NCBI GenBank assembly: GCA_017615515.1
Contig: JAFZZX010000129.1
Span: 1 to 6,875, forward strand
Reading direction: 5' to 3'
DNA length: 6,875 nucleotides
Origin: Clostridia bacterium
GTDB lineage: Bacteria > Bacillota > Clostridia > Christensenellales > CAG-1252
Below are positions 1 to 6,578 of this stretch, one piece after another (the first letter of the stretch is position 1; each line of letters begins with the position of its first letter). The notes under the pieces were generated by a model. It was not told the DNA's origin. It saw only the letters and a program-made list of their open reading frames with translations, and did no database searches. A program made the translations under genes and the position numbers.

Positions 1-21
1 CGTTTGATCGTGATCAAGCAT
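1..21 (-). CDS. sigF: RNA polymerase sigma-F factor, first 7 codons only (partial)
   Basis: Sigma-F directs early forespore transcription after asymmetric division and is the target held by SpoIIAB. Only the extreme N-terminus is in the window. On the minus strand an ATG at 21-19 opens a frame reading MLDHDQT to the window edge. It overlaps the end of spoIIAB by 8 nt (the spoIIAB stop is 16-14). What is seen is a short open frame in the right place and register. The identification rests on the near-universal spoIIAA-spoIIAB-sigF gene order and on the short, acidic start common in clostridial SigF proteins. No sigma-factor domain lies inside the window, so the call is an inference from context. 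Confidence 0.6.
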
Positions 22-454
22 TTTCTTTCAGATTCTTTCTCATCGTCAGGATCGTTCCGCCCCCGAGCTCGGAGGCTACGTCGATGGCGTCCATAAAGGC
101 TTCCATGATCGTGAACCCCATTCCGCTGTGCTCATTCGCCGATTTCGTGGTATAGAAGGGCTTTCGCGCTTCGTCCACGTTCGCCATACCGATCCCCTCG
201 TCGGAAACACGGATCGATACCATCTTGTCATCATAGATGACAACTTCGACCGTTATCTCTCCTTTTTTCTCGGGATATGCGTGAACGATCGCGTTGGTCA
301 CCGCCTCGGATACCGCCGTTTTGATGTCGTTGATCTGTTCCACCGTCGGACACAGCGGGGCGCAAAACGCCGCGACCGCCGCACGGGCGAACCCTTCGTT
401 CCCGACCTCTGCGGGTAATACCATTCTCACGTGATTAGTTACTTTCATTTTCAT
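14..454 (-). CDS. spoIIAB: SpoIIAB, anti-sigma-F factor and serine protein kinase
   Basis: SpoIIAB binds sigma-F and keeps it inactive. It also phosphorylates SpoIIAA on a serine using ATP. The 146-residue length matches the family. It shows a GHKL/HATPase fold of the RsbW/SpoIIAB kind. The N-box is SEAVTNAIVHAY (residues 49-60), where E50 and N54 match the general base and the Mg-coordinating residue. The G1 box is DEGIGM (85-90) and the G2 box is SGMGF (110-114). The FARAAVAAF stretch at 22-30 matches the conserved N-terminal helix that contacts sigma-F and SpoIIAA. The start at 454 overlaps the spoIIAA stop in an ATGA junction, which suggests translational coupling, with AAAGG just upstream as a modest ribosome site. 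The gene should act in the cytoplasm of predivisional cells and forespores. No key residue appears to be missing. Confidence 0.97.
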   Translation of the reverse strand: MKMKVTNHVRMVLPAEVGNEGFARAAVAAFCAPLCPTVEQINDIKTAVSEAVTNAIVHAYPEKKGEITVEVVIYDDKMVSIRVSDEGIGMANVDEARKPFYTTKSANEHSGMGFTIMEAFMDAIDVASELGGGTILTMRKNLKENA

Positions 455-756
455 ACCGCCTTTATGATTTGATAGAGTCCGCTGACGCGAAATACCTTGT
501 CGATTTGCGGCTTGATCCCCGTCACGCAGAGTTCGGCGCCGACTGACTTCAAGAGGTTGTAGCGTCCAAGCAGAACGCCGATCCCCGTAGAGTCCATAAA
601 CTCCACGTTGCTAAAATCCAAGATCATTCGCTCAAAACGATAGCGTTTTATGCTGTCGTCCAGATATTCGCGCGTTTCGCGCGCGCTCTTTTCATCCAAT
701 TCGCCGCCGAGCGTGACCGTCATCACGCCTTTTTGCAATTCCCGTTTGAACTCCAT
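451..756 (-). CDS. spoIIAA: SpoIIAA, anti-anti-sigma-F factor (STAS domain)
   Basis: SpoIIAA is the antagonist that, when unphosphorylated, displaces sigma-F from SpoIIAB. It is inactivated when SpoIIAB phosphorylates one serine and reactivated by the phosphatase SpoIIE. The 101-residue protein is a single STAS domain. Its signature MDSTGIGVLLGRY begins at residue 54, and S56 matches the phosphorylated serine (S58 in B. subtilis). ILDFSNVEFMD at 45-55 is the characteristic strand before it. The start at 756 is preceded by a good ribosome site, GGAGGA at 766-761, four bases away. It is the first gene of the leftward operon and faces spoVAC across 235 bp. The operon is normally sigma-H dependent, but I could not find a convincing sigma-H promoter upstream. 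Confidence 0.97.
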   Translation of the reverse strand: MEFKRELQKGVMTVTLGGELDEKSARETREYLDDSIKRYRFERMILDFSNVEFMDSTGIGVLLGRYNLLKSVGAELCVTGIKPQIDKVFRVSGLYQIIKAV

Positions 757-856
757 ACTTTCCTCCGAAGATCATAATACCCGCATAGAGCAAGCGGAAA
801 CAGGTCGCTTTTGCCGCTTTTTTATCCCTTTCGCACTATTTTGTCGACGTTGTCTT

Positions 857-886
857 GTATAAAGAGACTCGATCGAGCCGATACTT
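857..886 (+). promoter_or_regulatory. Candidate sigma-G-type promoter of the spoVA operon
   Basis: GTATA at 857-861 fits the sigma-G -35 consensus GHATR exactly. After an 18-base spacer, which is the usual sigma-G spacing, GATACTT at 880-886 matches the -10 consensus CATXHTA with two mismatches (first and last positions). The predicted transcript start, near 893, leaves a leader of about 100 nt before spoVAC. Sigma-G control of spoVA is well established in Bacillus, so the position makes biological sense, but the -10 match is imperfect. A perfect 10-bp palindrome, CTCGATCGAG, lies in the spacer at 868-877. Confidence 0.35.
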
Positions 887-991
887 ACGCTATGAAAGAT
901 AAAGAAATGCCGAAAGAAAAACGTTTAGAGCCCAAAAATCACGACGAACCGGAGAGTTATCACCAAATCATATCGGAGGAGTGCGTCAGAA

Positions 992-1441
992 ATGATAAGT
1001 CGAACGGAATACAATGAACTCAATGCAAAGCTCGCCCCGAAGAGCAAAGAAGGTCGAACGCTTCTTTTCGCCTTTCTCGTCGGCGGGTTGATCTGCATGA
1101 TCGGGCAAGGGTTTTCCGATCTTTTCAAATTGCTCCTACCGAAGAGCGATGAAAAGGTGATCGGGCAACTCACGTCGACAGCGATGATCTTTCTGGGGGC
1201 ATTGCTGACGGGATTCGGCATCTATGACCGCATAGGCAAATACGCGGGAGGCGGCTCCATCATACCGATCACGGGATTTGCCAATTCCGTCGTTTCTCCC
1301 GCCATGGAATACCGCTCGGAAGGCATGATCTTCGGCGTTATGTGCAAGATGTTCGTGGTCGCAGGACCCATCATCGTCAGCGGCATCGCCTCTTCGGTGG
1401 CGGTAGGTTTCGTATACCGGTTGATCGGAGCGATAAAATGA
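992..1441 (+). CDS. spoVAC: SpoVAC, stage V sporulation membrane protein (DPA channel component)
   Basis: SpoVAC is an integral membrane protein of the forespore inner membrane. With SpoVAD and SpoVAE it moves dipicolinic acid into the forespore during sporulation and out during germination, and SpoVAC itself is known as a mechanosensitive channel. The 149-residue length is typical. A charged N-terminus (1-22) is followed by hydrophobic segments at about 23-40, 58-77, 88-103 and 120-145. The family landmark GGGSIIPITGFANSVVSP (86-103) is present and is echoed in SpoVAE (IPITGFG). The start at 992 is favoured by the strong ribosome site GGAGGA at 975-980. The stop overlaps the spoVAD start in an ATGA junction, so this is the head of a tightly coupled three-gene operon. 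Transcription in the forespore is expected. Confidence 0.97.
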   Translation: MISRTEYNELNAKLAPKSKEGRTLLFAFLVGGLICMIGQGFSDLFKLLLPKSDEKVIGQLTSTAMIFLGALLTGFGIYDRIGKYAGGGSIIPITGFANSVVSPAMEYRSEGMIFGVMCKMFVVAGPIIVSGIASSVAVGFVYRLIGAIK

Positions 1442-2445
1442 ACTTCGGCACGCAAACCATTCGTTTTAATAATAAACCGCGCGTCTTGTCCGGTTATTCC
1501 ATCGTGGGTCCGAAGGAATCCATGGGGCCGCTCGATCCCTACTTTCATAAGCGACTGAGGAAAGACGATTTCGGTCAAAGATCCTATGAAAAGGCCGAAT
1601 GCAAACTGCATATGAGCGCGATTTCGGGTGCGATCATCGCCGCAGGCATGACGCCCCAAGATATAGACGTCAATATCGGCGGAGATCTCCTGAATCAAAT
1701 CATCACGAGTTCCTTTTCCGCACGCGAACTCGACATCTCTTTCATCGGAATGTACAGCGCTTGCTCCACCTTCGGTCAAGCGCTGATCGTCGGCGCAGCC
1801 TTGATCGACGGCGGTTACATTCGCACGGCGACGGCGAGCACGAGCAGTCATTTTTCCACGGCGGAACGGCAATACCGTTATCCTCTGGAACTCGGCACGC
1901 AAATGACGCCGACCGCCCAATGGACAGTCACGGGGGCAGGTTGCAGCCTGCTCGGGAAGGAAGGAAGCAACATTTTCGTGGAAAGTGCCACGATCGGCAA
2001 GGTCGTCGATTTCGGCATATCCGACGCTAATAATATGGGGGCGGCGATGGCGCCCGCTGCCGCAAAAACCGTGCTGAAACACTTGCAAGATACCTCTCGC
2101 TCGGTGGACTACTACGACCATATCGTGACGGGAGATCTCGGCATTTACGGCAGTCGCCTTTTCTTAAAACTCCTCGAAAGCGAAGGAATAAAAGCCGGTG
2201 CGGTGCACCTCGATTGCGGCGCGATGATCTACGACAAAAAGCAACGTTGCCCGCAAGGCGGCAGCGGAGCGGGTTGCAGCAGCGTGGTCTTTAATTCCTA
2301 TTTTCTGCATCATATGCGTGCGGGTGCGATCAAACGGCTGTTGCTCGTGCCGACGGGGGCACTCCTCTCCAAACTATCGTCACTACAAGGAGAGACCATT
2401 CCGGGCATAGCGAATGCGGTCGCGTTCGAGAGGGAGGACGACTGA
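1438..2445 (+). CDS. spoVAD: SpoVAD, dipicolinic-acid-binding sporulation protein
   Basis: SpoVAD is the soluble, membrane-associated part of the SpoVA complex. It has a thiolase/ketoacyl-synthase-like fold and binds DPA. The 335-residue protein matches the family from end to end. Landmarks are SGYSIVGPKESMGPLD (18-33), GGDLLNQ (81-87), YSACSTFG with C109 at the thiolase-like cysteine position (106-113), ATASTSSHFSTAERQYRYP (131-149), NNMGAAMAPAAA (198-209), TGDLG (231-235), DCG (259-261), GGSGAGCSS (274-282) and VPTGALLS (304-311). The frame stays open 32 codons upstream, but ATG at 1438 is chosen. It gives the family N-terminus, has GGAG at 1427-1430 seven bases upstream, and overlaps the spoVAC stop by 4 nt. 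The upstream extension is Arg/His-rich and is only spoVAC read in another frame. Confidence 0.98.
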   Translation: MNFGTQTIRFNNKPRVLSGYSIVGPKESMGPLDPYFHKRLRKDDFGQRSYEKAECKLHMSAISGAIIAAGMTPQDIDVNIGGDLLNQIITSSFSARELDISFIGMYSACSTFGQALIVGAALIDGGYIRTATASTSSHFSTAERQYRYPLELGTQMTPTAQWTVTGAGCSLLGKEGSNIFVESATIGKVVDFGISDANNMGAAMAPAAAKTVLKHLQDTSRSVDYYDHIVTGDLGIYGSRLFLKLLESEGIKAGAVHLDCGAMIYDKKQRCPQGGSGAGCSSVVFNSYFLHHMRAGAIKRLLLVPTGALLSKLSSLQGETIPGIANAVAFEREDD

Positions 2446-2807
2446 TGCTTCTGACTTATTTACAAGTTTTCCTCGTTGGCGGGGCGGTCTGTATGCTCGG
2501 ACAACTCTTGATCAATCTGACGAAAATGACTTCGGCAAAGATCCTCGTGACTTTTCTGTTGATCGGCGTCTTGCTCGAGGCGATCGGCGTATTCGATGAG
2601 ATCAAGGATTTCGCGCACGCAGGGATCACGATCCCGATCACGGGATTCGGTTCGACGCTTGCAAAAGGAGCGATAGAGGGGGTAGAAAAGGAAGGACTGC
2701 TCGGCGCGCTGACGGGCGGCATGAAAGCCGCGGCAGCGGGGCTGTCTTCGGCGATCTTCTTCGGATTTGTTATCAGTTTGATCTTTAAAGCCAAGACGAA
2801 AGTCTGA
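2445..2807 (+). CDS. spoVAE: SpoVAE (SpoVAEb-type), stage V sporulation membrane protein
   Basis: This is the third SpoVA channel component, a small integral membrane protein homologous to SpoVAC. The 120-residue length fits the family. Hydrophobic segments lie at about 4-26, 31-50, 58-75 and 95-116. The signature HAGITIPITGFGSTLAKGA (58-76) is the counterpart of the GGSIIPITGFANS region in SpoVAC, and the two genes share 14 identical bases there (1265-1278 and 2634-2647). The start codon shares one base with the spoVAD stop (TGATG at 2443-2447), with GGGAGG at 2432-2437 as ribosome site. No spoVAA, spoVAB, spoVAEa or spoVAF homologue is present, so this is the minimal C-D-E operon usual in Clostridia. 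I see no hairpin terminator after the stop, which directly abuts the stop of the convergent GH13-like gene. Confidence 0.96.
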   Translation: MLLTYLQVFLVGGAVCMLGQLLINLTKMTSAKILVTFLLIGVLLEAIGVFDEIKDFAHAGITIPITGFGSTLAKGAIEGVEKEGLLGALTGGMKAAAAGLSSAIFFGFVISLIFKAKTKV

Positions 2808-4363
2808 TCACGAACGAGAGAACCTATAAATACGCACTTCGTAAGGTCTGAGCCCGATGGATTCGTGCAGAGTCTTCCCGACCAAGGCGCAAGAACTGAT
2901 CAGACACTCCGCGCGTCGATTCGCCAGAACGGCGGGAACGGCGTAAGTCAAATTGCGAGCCAGGGTGTTGACAACGACGAGAAGGGCCTCTTCGTTCGTT
3001 TCGCGGGTAAAAGCAACGACGTCACCGCTCGAATAGTCCGCAAAGTTTCCTTCTGACAGAGCCGATGAATTGCGGCGAAAATCGATGATCTTTCGATAAA
3101 AACACAACGGACTGTCGTCTTTAGCCGATTGCACGGCGCAGTTGACCGAATGATAATTCTCGTTTACGGGTAAAAAGGGATAGAGGGCAAGGGTAAACCC
3201 GGCGTTGCTCTTATTGTCCCATTGGAAAGGAGCGCGCGCGTTCGGACAAGGGATCGTCGAACGATCGACTGCCTTTTTGGGTAGATCGGTCATGCCGATT
3301 TCTTCTCCTTGATAGATCACGGGAACGGAAGGCGCGGTCAGAAGCAGGGCACAAAGCATCTTGGTCGCTTCGGCGCCGTCTTTTTCGCGCGCGACCCGCG
3401 ACAACAAGCGATCGTGGCTGCCGTTACCGAAGACGAGACCGATCTTCTTGATCTGATCATCGCCTTGCAAGGCGAGATACTTTTTCAAAAACTTTTTAAA
3501 GGAAAATGATTTATTCTCGATTTCATCGATCGGCTGATCGAAGAGGATCTGATCGGCAACGCGACACTCACCATCTAATAGAAAAGGAAATAACGAGGGA
3601 TCGATCCCATCCGAATCCAATAAAACGGGAAAGTCGCAAGCAAATCTTTCGGCGATCTCGCGCAAAAGACGATACAGAGGCGCACCCACCGAAAACGTAT
3701 CGTCATAATTCGTGTAAAGCGGCTTTGCACCGAAGGTTGCAGGAGACTTTGGAAGCAGGCGCGCGTTTTCAAACACAAAACCGTCCACGCCTTTTCCCGC
3801 CAAAAGCGCAGGACCTCAAGCATCTCTTTTCTCACACGGAGATTGTCGTAATTGAGAGAAGGGCGCCCCTTTCCCGATTCGCTGAAATACCAATACCCTT
3901 TTTGGAAAGTCCAAGCGCTCTCTTTGGAGCGGGTCTTGCGATCGTCGGGTGGAGTCTTGCCTTTGGCGTCTTTTCCCGATTTCCAAACGTAATACTCACG
4001 AAAATGATTCAAATCGGGACTTTTGGCGCTTTTTTCAAACCAAGAATGCGCTGTGGACGTAAAAATCGGCGAAAAGGAGAGATATACTTTCAGATTCTCG
4101 GAATGCATCGCGGCGATCAGCTCTTCCAGATCCTCGTTCGTACCGACTGCGGGATCCACTCGGCAAAAGTCGGTTACGCCGTCATGATCCGATTCGATCA
4201 CGTCGGTCAAGATCACGCTGTCCGTTTCGAGATACAAAAAGTAGGGCAACTTGGCAATCAGCCCACGGAGATCTCCGACTCCGTCCGCGTCGGAGTCGAA
4301 GAAGGATCGAACCGCCACGCGATAAAAAACGGAACTTTTCGCAATAGAGACGAGATCGTTCAT
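2808..4363 (-). pseudogene. GH13 alpha-glucosidase-like gene, frameshifted and with substituted catalytic residues
   Basis: It resembles cytoplasmic GH13 enzymes of the oligo-1,6-glucosidase/trehalose-6-phosphate hydrolase kind. The upstream frame (from ATG 4363) gives residues 1-191 and runs out of frame to a stop at 3575. The downstream frame gives residues 192-518. A missing base in the AAAAGG tract at 3790-3795 explains the break, and restoring it yields EKGVDGF, the expected GH13 sequence. Kept landmarks: RSFFDSDADGVGDLRGL (19-35), VDPAVGTNEDLEEL (69-82), HSWFEKS (106-112), YYVW (124-127), YWYF (157-160), LNYDNLRVR (170-178), IYQGEEIGMTD (about 350-360) and APFQWDNKSNAGFT (about 378-391). 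Changed sites: region I has S and F for Asp and His; GFVFEN (195-200) stands where GFRxDxx is expected; the acid/base Glu aligns with Asp (about 250); the NHD motif reads NGS (about 314-316). No signal peptide is seen. It is either a pseudoenzyme with a sequencing error or a decaying gene; hydrolase activity is unlikely. Confidence 0.8.
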
Positions 4364-4372
4364 AGTGATTTC

Positions 4373-4401
4373 ATTATAATGTTTCGTCGTCGGTTTGTAA
4401 A
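4373..4401 (-). promoter_or_regulatory. Sigma-A promoter for the GH13-like gene
   Basis: On the minus strand TTTACA (4401-4396) and TATAAT (4378-4373) are separated by exactly 17 bases, giving 5/6 and 6/6 matches to the vegetative consensus. The predicted transcript start, around 4366, lies only about three bases before the ATG at 4363. An alternative in-frame ATG at 4405 would lie upstream of this promoter's start point and also has no ribosome site. The mRNA from this promoter would therefore be essentially leaderless. Confidence 0.55.
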
Positions 4402-4432
4402 TCATATATTTTAATGAGAAGAGATAAAAACA

Positions 4433-4461
4433 TTGATATTATAGGAAAAATATAGTATAAT
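4433..4461 (+). promoter_or_regulatory. Sigma-A promoter for the dnaX-ybaB-recR operon
   Basis: TTGATA (4433-4438) and TATAAT (4456-4461) are separated by 17 bases, a near-perfect vegetative promoter. The predicted transcript start, near 4468, leaves a leader of about 9 nt (GGGAATACT) before the dnaX ATG at 4477. It sits back-to-back with the promoter of the leftward GH13-like gene, with 31 AT-rich bases between the two -35 elements. Confidence 0.7.
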
Positions 4462-4476
4462 ACGTGTGGGAATACT

Positions 4477-6234
4477 ATGTATCAATCACTTTATCGAAAA
4501 TACAGACCCGATACCTTTGAGAAAGTCATCGGACAAGATCATATCACCAAAACGCTGGTCAATCAGATCAAGAGCGGGAATATCGCCCACGCCTATTTAT
4601 TGACCGGCACACGCGGCACCGGCAAGACCTCGGTAGCGAGGATCTTTGCTCGTGCGATCAACTGTCTGTCCCCACGAGAGGGATCTCCTTGCGGGGAATG
4701 CGAGTGTTGCCGCAAGATCCAGTCCGGCGCCGGTCTGGACGTCGTCGAGATCGACGCGGCGAGCAACAATTCTGTCGACGACGCCCGTGCGATACGCGAT
4801 AACGTGCGATACGCTCCCGTCGATTGCAAGTACAAGGTCTACATCATCGACGAAGTGCACCAGCTTTCCGGCGCGGCGTTCAACGCTCTGTTAAAGACGC
4901 TCGAAGAGCCGCCCGCACACGCGGTGTTTATCCTCGCTACGACCGAAGTACAGAAGATCCCCGCCACGATCATGAGCCGCTGTTTGCGTCTCGATTTTCA
5001 CCTCGTACCCCAAGAGACGCTCGAAAAGCACGTCGCTCGTATCTTTGATAACGAAGGCGTCAAATATACGGCGGAAGGTATCGCCGCCATCGCCGCGGCG
5101 GGAGAGGGGAGCGTGCGCGATACATTATCCGTTGCGGATATGTGCGTCTCCTATTCCGACGTCGTGGATTACGAGAGCGTTCTGGGCGTCCTCGGCGCCA
5201 ACGATCCAACGATGATCGCAAAGATCGCCTTCGCCGCTTTATCCAAGGACATCAAGGAAGCGATCGGCCTGATCGAAGAGGCGTCCTCTCTCGGCAAGAG
5301 CGTCCACCTTTTGACCAAAGATCTGACCAAGTATTTCCGCGATCTTATCATCATAAAACACGACGCAAATGCAAATCAAACCTTAAAATTGCCGGATAAA
5401 CTCTTTTCCGCCGCACAGGAGATCGCGCGCGCATTTAGCGACGTAGCCATGATGCGCGCTTTGGACATCTTTTCCGGCGTAGAGGCGAAGTCACGTTACA
5501 GCAATCAACCGAAGATCCTATTGGAAACGGCGATCATCAAGACGGCAATGCTATCCGGCGAGGATCTGTCCGATCTCATTGCGAAGATCGCCTCTTTGGA
5601 ACAAAAGGTCGCCGATCTTGAGCTCGCGCCTCGCGCGAAGCCGACTTACGACGCGATCAAAAAGCAATTACCGACCACACAACCCACAGAGAATCCCGCT
5701 TCCGCGCCCGTAAAGCCGCACGCGTCGGAACCCGCTATCGACCCATCGAAGGAAGCAACGGATCTACCGTTTGATCCCGACAAGGCGGAAGCGATCGGCT
5801 CGTTACCCTTTGACACGGCGACCCCATCCGTCGATGAGCAGCCCGTCATGACGATCGAGAAGGGCGCCGACGTGATGGATTATCTACCCGAAGAGACCAA
5901 AAAGGAAATGATGAAACTGCGCGGCAGGATCCTGCTCGCACTCAAGGACGGACCCTTGATCTTCTTGTACCTGGCGCTCAGTAACGAAAAGGGTTGTTTC
6001 CTCAATCTGAAAGACGGAAAGTTTGTCATCGCTTTCCGCAATAAATCCGATTATTCGATGTGCGATACGCCCGAAAATCTCGCCGCTTTGAAGAGCATCG
6101 TTTCCGAAGAGATGGAACAAGAGGTCGAGGTGAAAATGATCCATTTTGACGACGAAACGCCCGGAGCATTGTCCACGATGGACATAATCAAGCTCTTTTC
6201 GGGTGCTGAATCCATAAATATAAGGAGGAAATAA
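4477..6234 (+). CDS. dnaX: DnaX, DNA polymerase III tau/gamma clamp-loader subunit
   Basis: DnaX is the AAA+ ATPase of the clamp loader, which opens and loads the beta sliding clamp and couples polymerases at the replication fork. The 585-residue length fits a full tau form. Visible in order: N-terminal SLYRKYRPDTFEKVIGQ (4-20); Walker A GTRGTGKTS (44-52); zinc-module cysteines C63, C72, C75 and C78; Walker B IIDEVH (123-128); sensor 1 ATTEVQKIPATIMSRC (154-169) with the arginine finger R168; and sensor 2 GSVRDTLS (211-218). Domain III follows to about residue 375. A Pro/Ala-rich linker comes next (about 385-470), then a C-terminal globular region (about 480-575) matching the DnaX tau C-terminal region. 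The ribosome site is weak (GGGA six bases before the ATG), in line with a very short leader. The gene heads the dnaX-ybaB-recR operon found across bacteria. Confidence 0.98.
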   Translation: MYQSLYRKYRPDTFEKVIGQDHITKTLVNQIKSGNIAHAYLLTGTRGTGKTSVARIFARAINCLSPREGSPCGECECCRKIQSGAGLDVVEIDAASNNSVDDARAIRDNVRYAPVDCKYKVYIIDEVHQLSGAAFNALLKTLEEPPAHAVFILATTEVQKIPATIMSRCLRLDFHLVPQETLEKHVARIFDNEGVKYTAEGIAAIAAAGEGSVRDTLSVADMCVSYSDVVDYESVLGVLGANDPTMIAKIAFAALSKDIKEAIGLIEEASSLGKSVHLLTKDLTKYFRDLIIIKHDANANQTLKLPDKLFSAAQEIARAFSDVAMMRALDIFSGVEAKSRYSNQPKILLETAIIKTAMLSGEDLSDLIAKIASLEQKVADLELAPRAKPTYDAIKKQLPTTQPTENPASAPVKPHASEPAIDPSKEATDLPFDPDKAEAIGSLPFDTATPSVDEQPVMTIEKGADVMDYLPEETKKEMMKLRGRILLALKDGPLIFLYLALSNEKGCFLNLKDGKFVIAFRNKSDYSMCDTPENLAALKSIVSEEMEQEVEVKMIHFDDETPGALSTMDIIKLFSGAESINIRRK

Positions 6235-6238
6235 TACA

Positions 6239-6577
6239 ATGGGAAAGTTTAACGGCTTCGGCGGAGGCGGCGGCAATATGGCGCAACTGATGCGCCAGGC
6301 ACAGCAAATGCAACGCGATATGCTCGCCAAACAAGAAGAGCTCAAAAATACCCAGTTCACCGCGCAAGCAGGCGGCGGCATGGTGGAAGTGACGCTGACG
6401 GGAGAGAAGAAGATCGTTTCTTTGAAGATCAAACCCGAAGCGGTCGATCCCGATGACGTCGAAATGCTTGAAGATCTGATCGTCGCCGCACTCCAAGACG
6501 GGTTCAACGCCGTCGACAAGAAAACGGCGGAGATCATGGGTCCGTACTCCGGAATGATCGGTGGCGGAGGCTTCTGA
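6239..6577 (+). CDS. ybaB: YbaB/EbfC family nucleoid-associated protein
   Basis: This is a small DNA-binding protein of the YbaB/EbfC family (PF02575), which forms tweezer-shaped dimers, coats DNA and is almost always encoded between dnaX and recR. The 112-residue length is normal. A glycine-rich start (GFGGGGG, 6-12) is followed by the helical segment MAQLMRQAQQMQRDMLAKQ (14-32). The family core is AGGGMVEVTLTGEKKIVSLKI (44-64), then DPDDVEMLEDLIVAALQDG (70-88). A second glycine run (GGGGF) ends the protein. The ribosome site AAGGAGG (6222-6228) lies inside the last codons of dnaX, and the ATG follows the dnaX stop by 4 nt. The precise cellular role is unsettled in the family; nucleoid structure and recombination are the usual proposals. 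Confidence 0.96.
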   Translation: MGKFNGFGGGGGNMAQLMRQAQQMQRDMLAKQEELKNTQFTAQAGGGMVEVTLTGEKKIVSLKIKPEAVDPDDVEMLEDLIVAALQDGFNAVDKKTAEIMGPYSGMIGGGGF

Positions 6578-6578
6578 G

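Noticed and set aside
819..847. Promoter for spoIIAA on the minus strand (AAGGGATAA as sigma-H -35, or TCGACA-N17-TAAAAA as sigma-A)
   Set aside because: The sigma-H-like box has no GAAT -10 at the right spacing, and the sigma-A-like -10 matches only 4/6. Neither is good enough to annotate.
1342..1437. 32-codon N-terminal extension of spoVAD
   Set aside because: It overlaps spoVAC, is Arg/His-rich and absent from the family. The ATG at 1438 has a ribosome site and the expected ATGA coupling.
1222..2121. 299-codon minus-strand open frame opposite spoVAC and spoVAD
   Set aside because: It is antisense to two well-supported spoVA genes, has shadow-like composition and no ribosome site or family motif.
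3506..4414. 302-codon plus-strand open frame opposite the GH13-like gene
   Set aside because: Its translation is Arg/His-rich with no recognisable motif, while the opposite strand carries clear GH13 sequence. It is a shadow frame.
4406..4476. SRP RNA gene upstream of dnaX, as in B. subtilis
   Set aside because: The gap is only about 70 bases, AT-rich and filled by promoters. No SRP-RNA hairpin or GGAA-loop helix is present.
5653..5670. Possible programmed -1 frameshift site in dnaX (C AAA AAG C)
   Set aside because: The E. coli gamma site is A AAA AAG with a stop soon after. Here the first base is C, so tandem slippage fails, and the -1 frame stays open about 36 codons.
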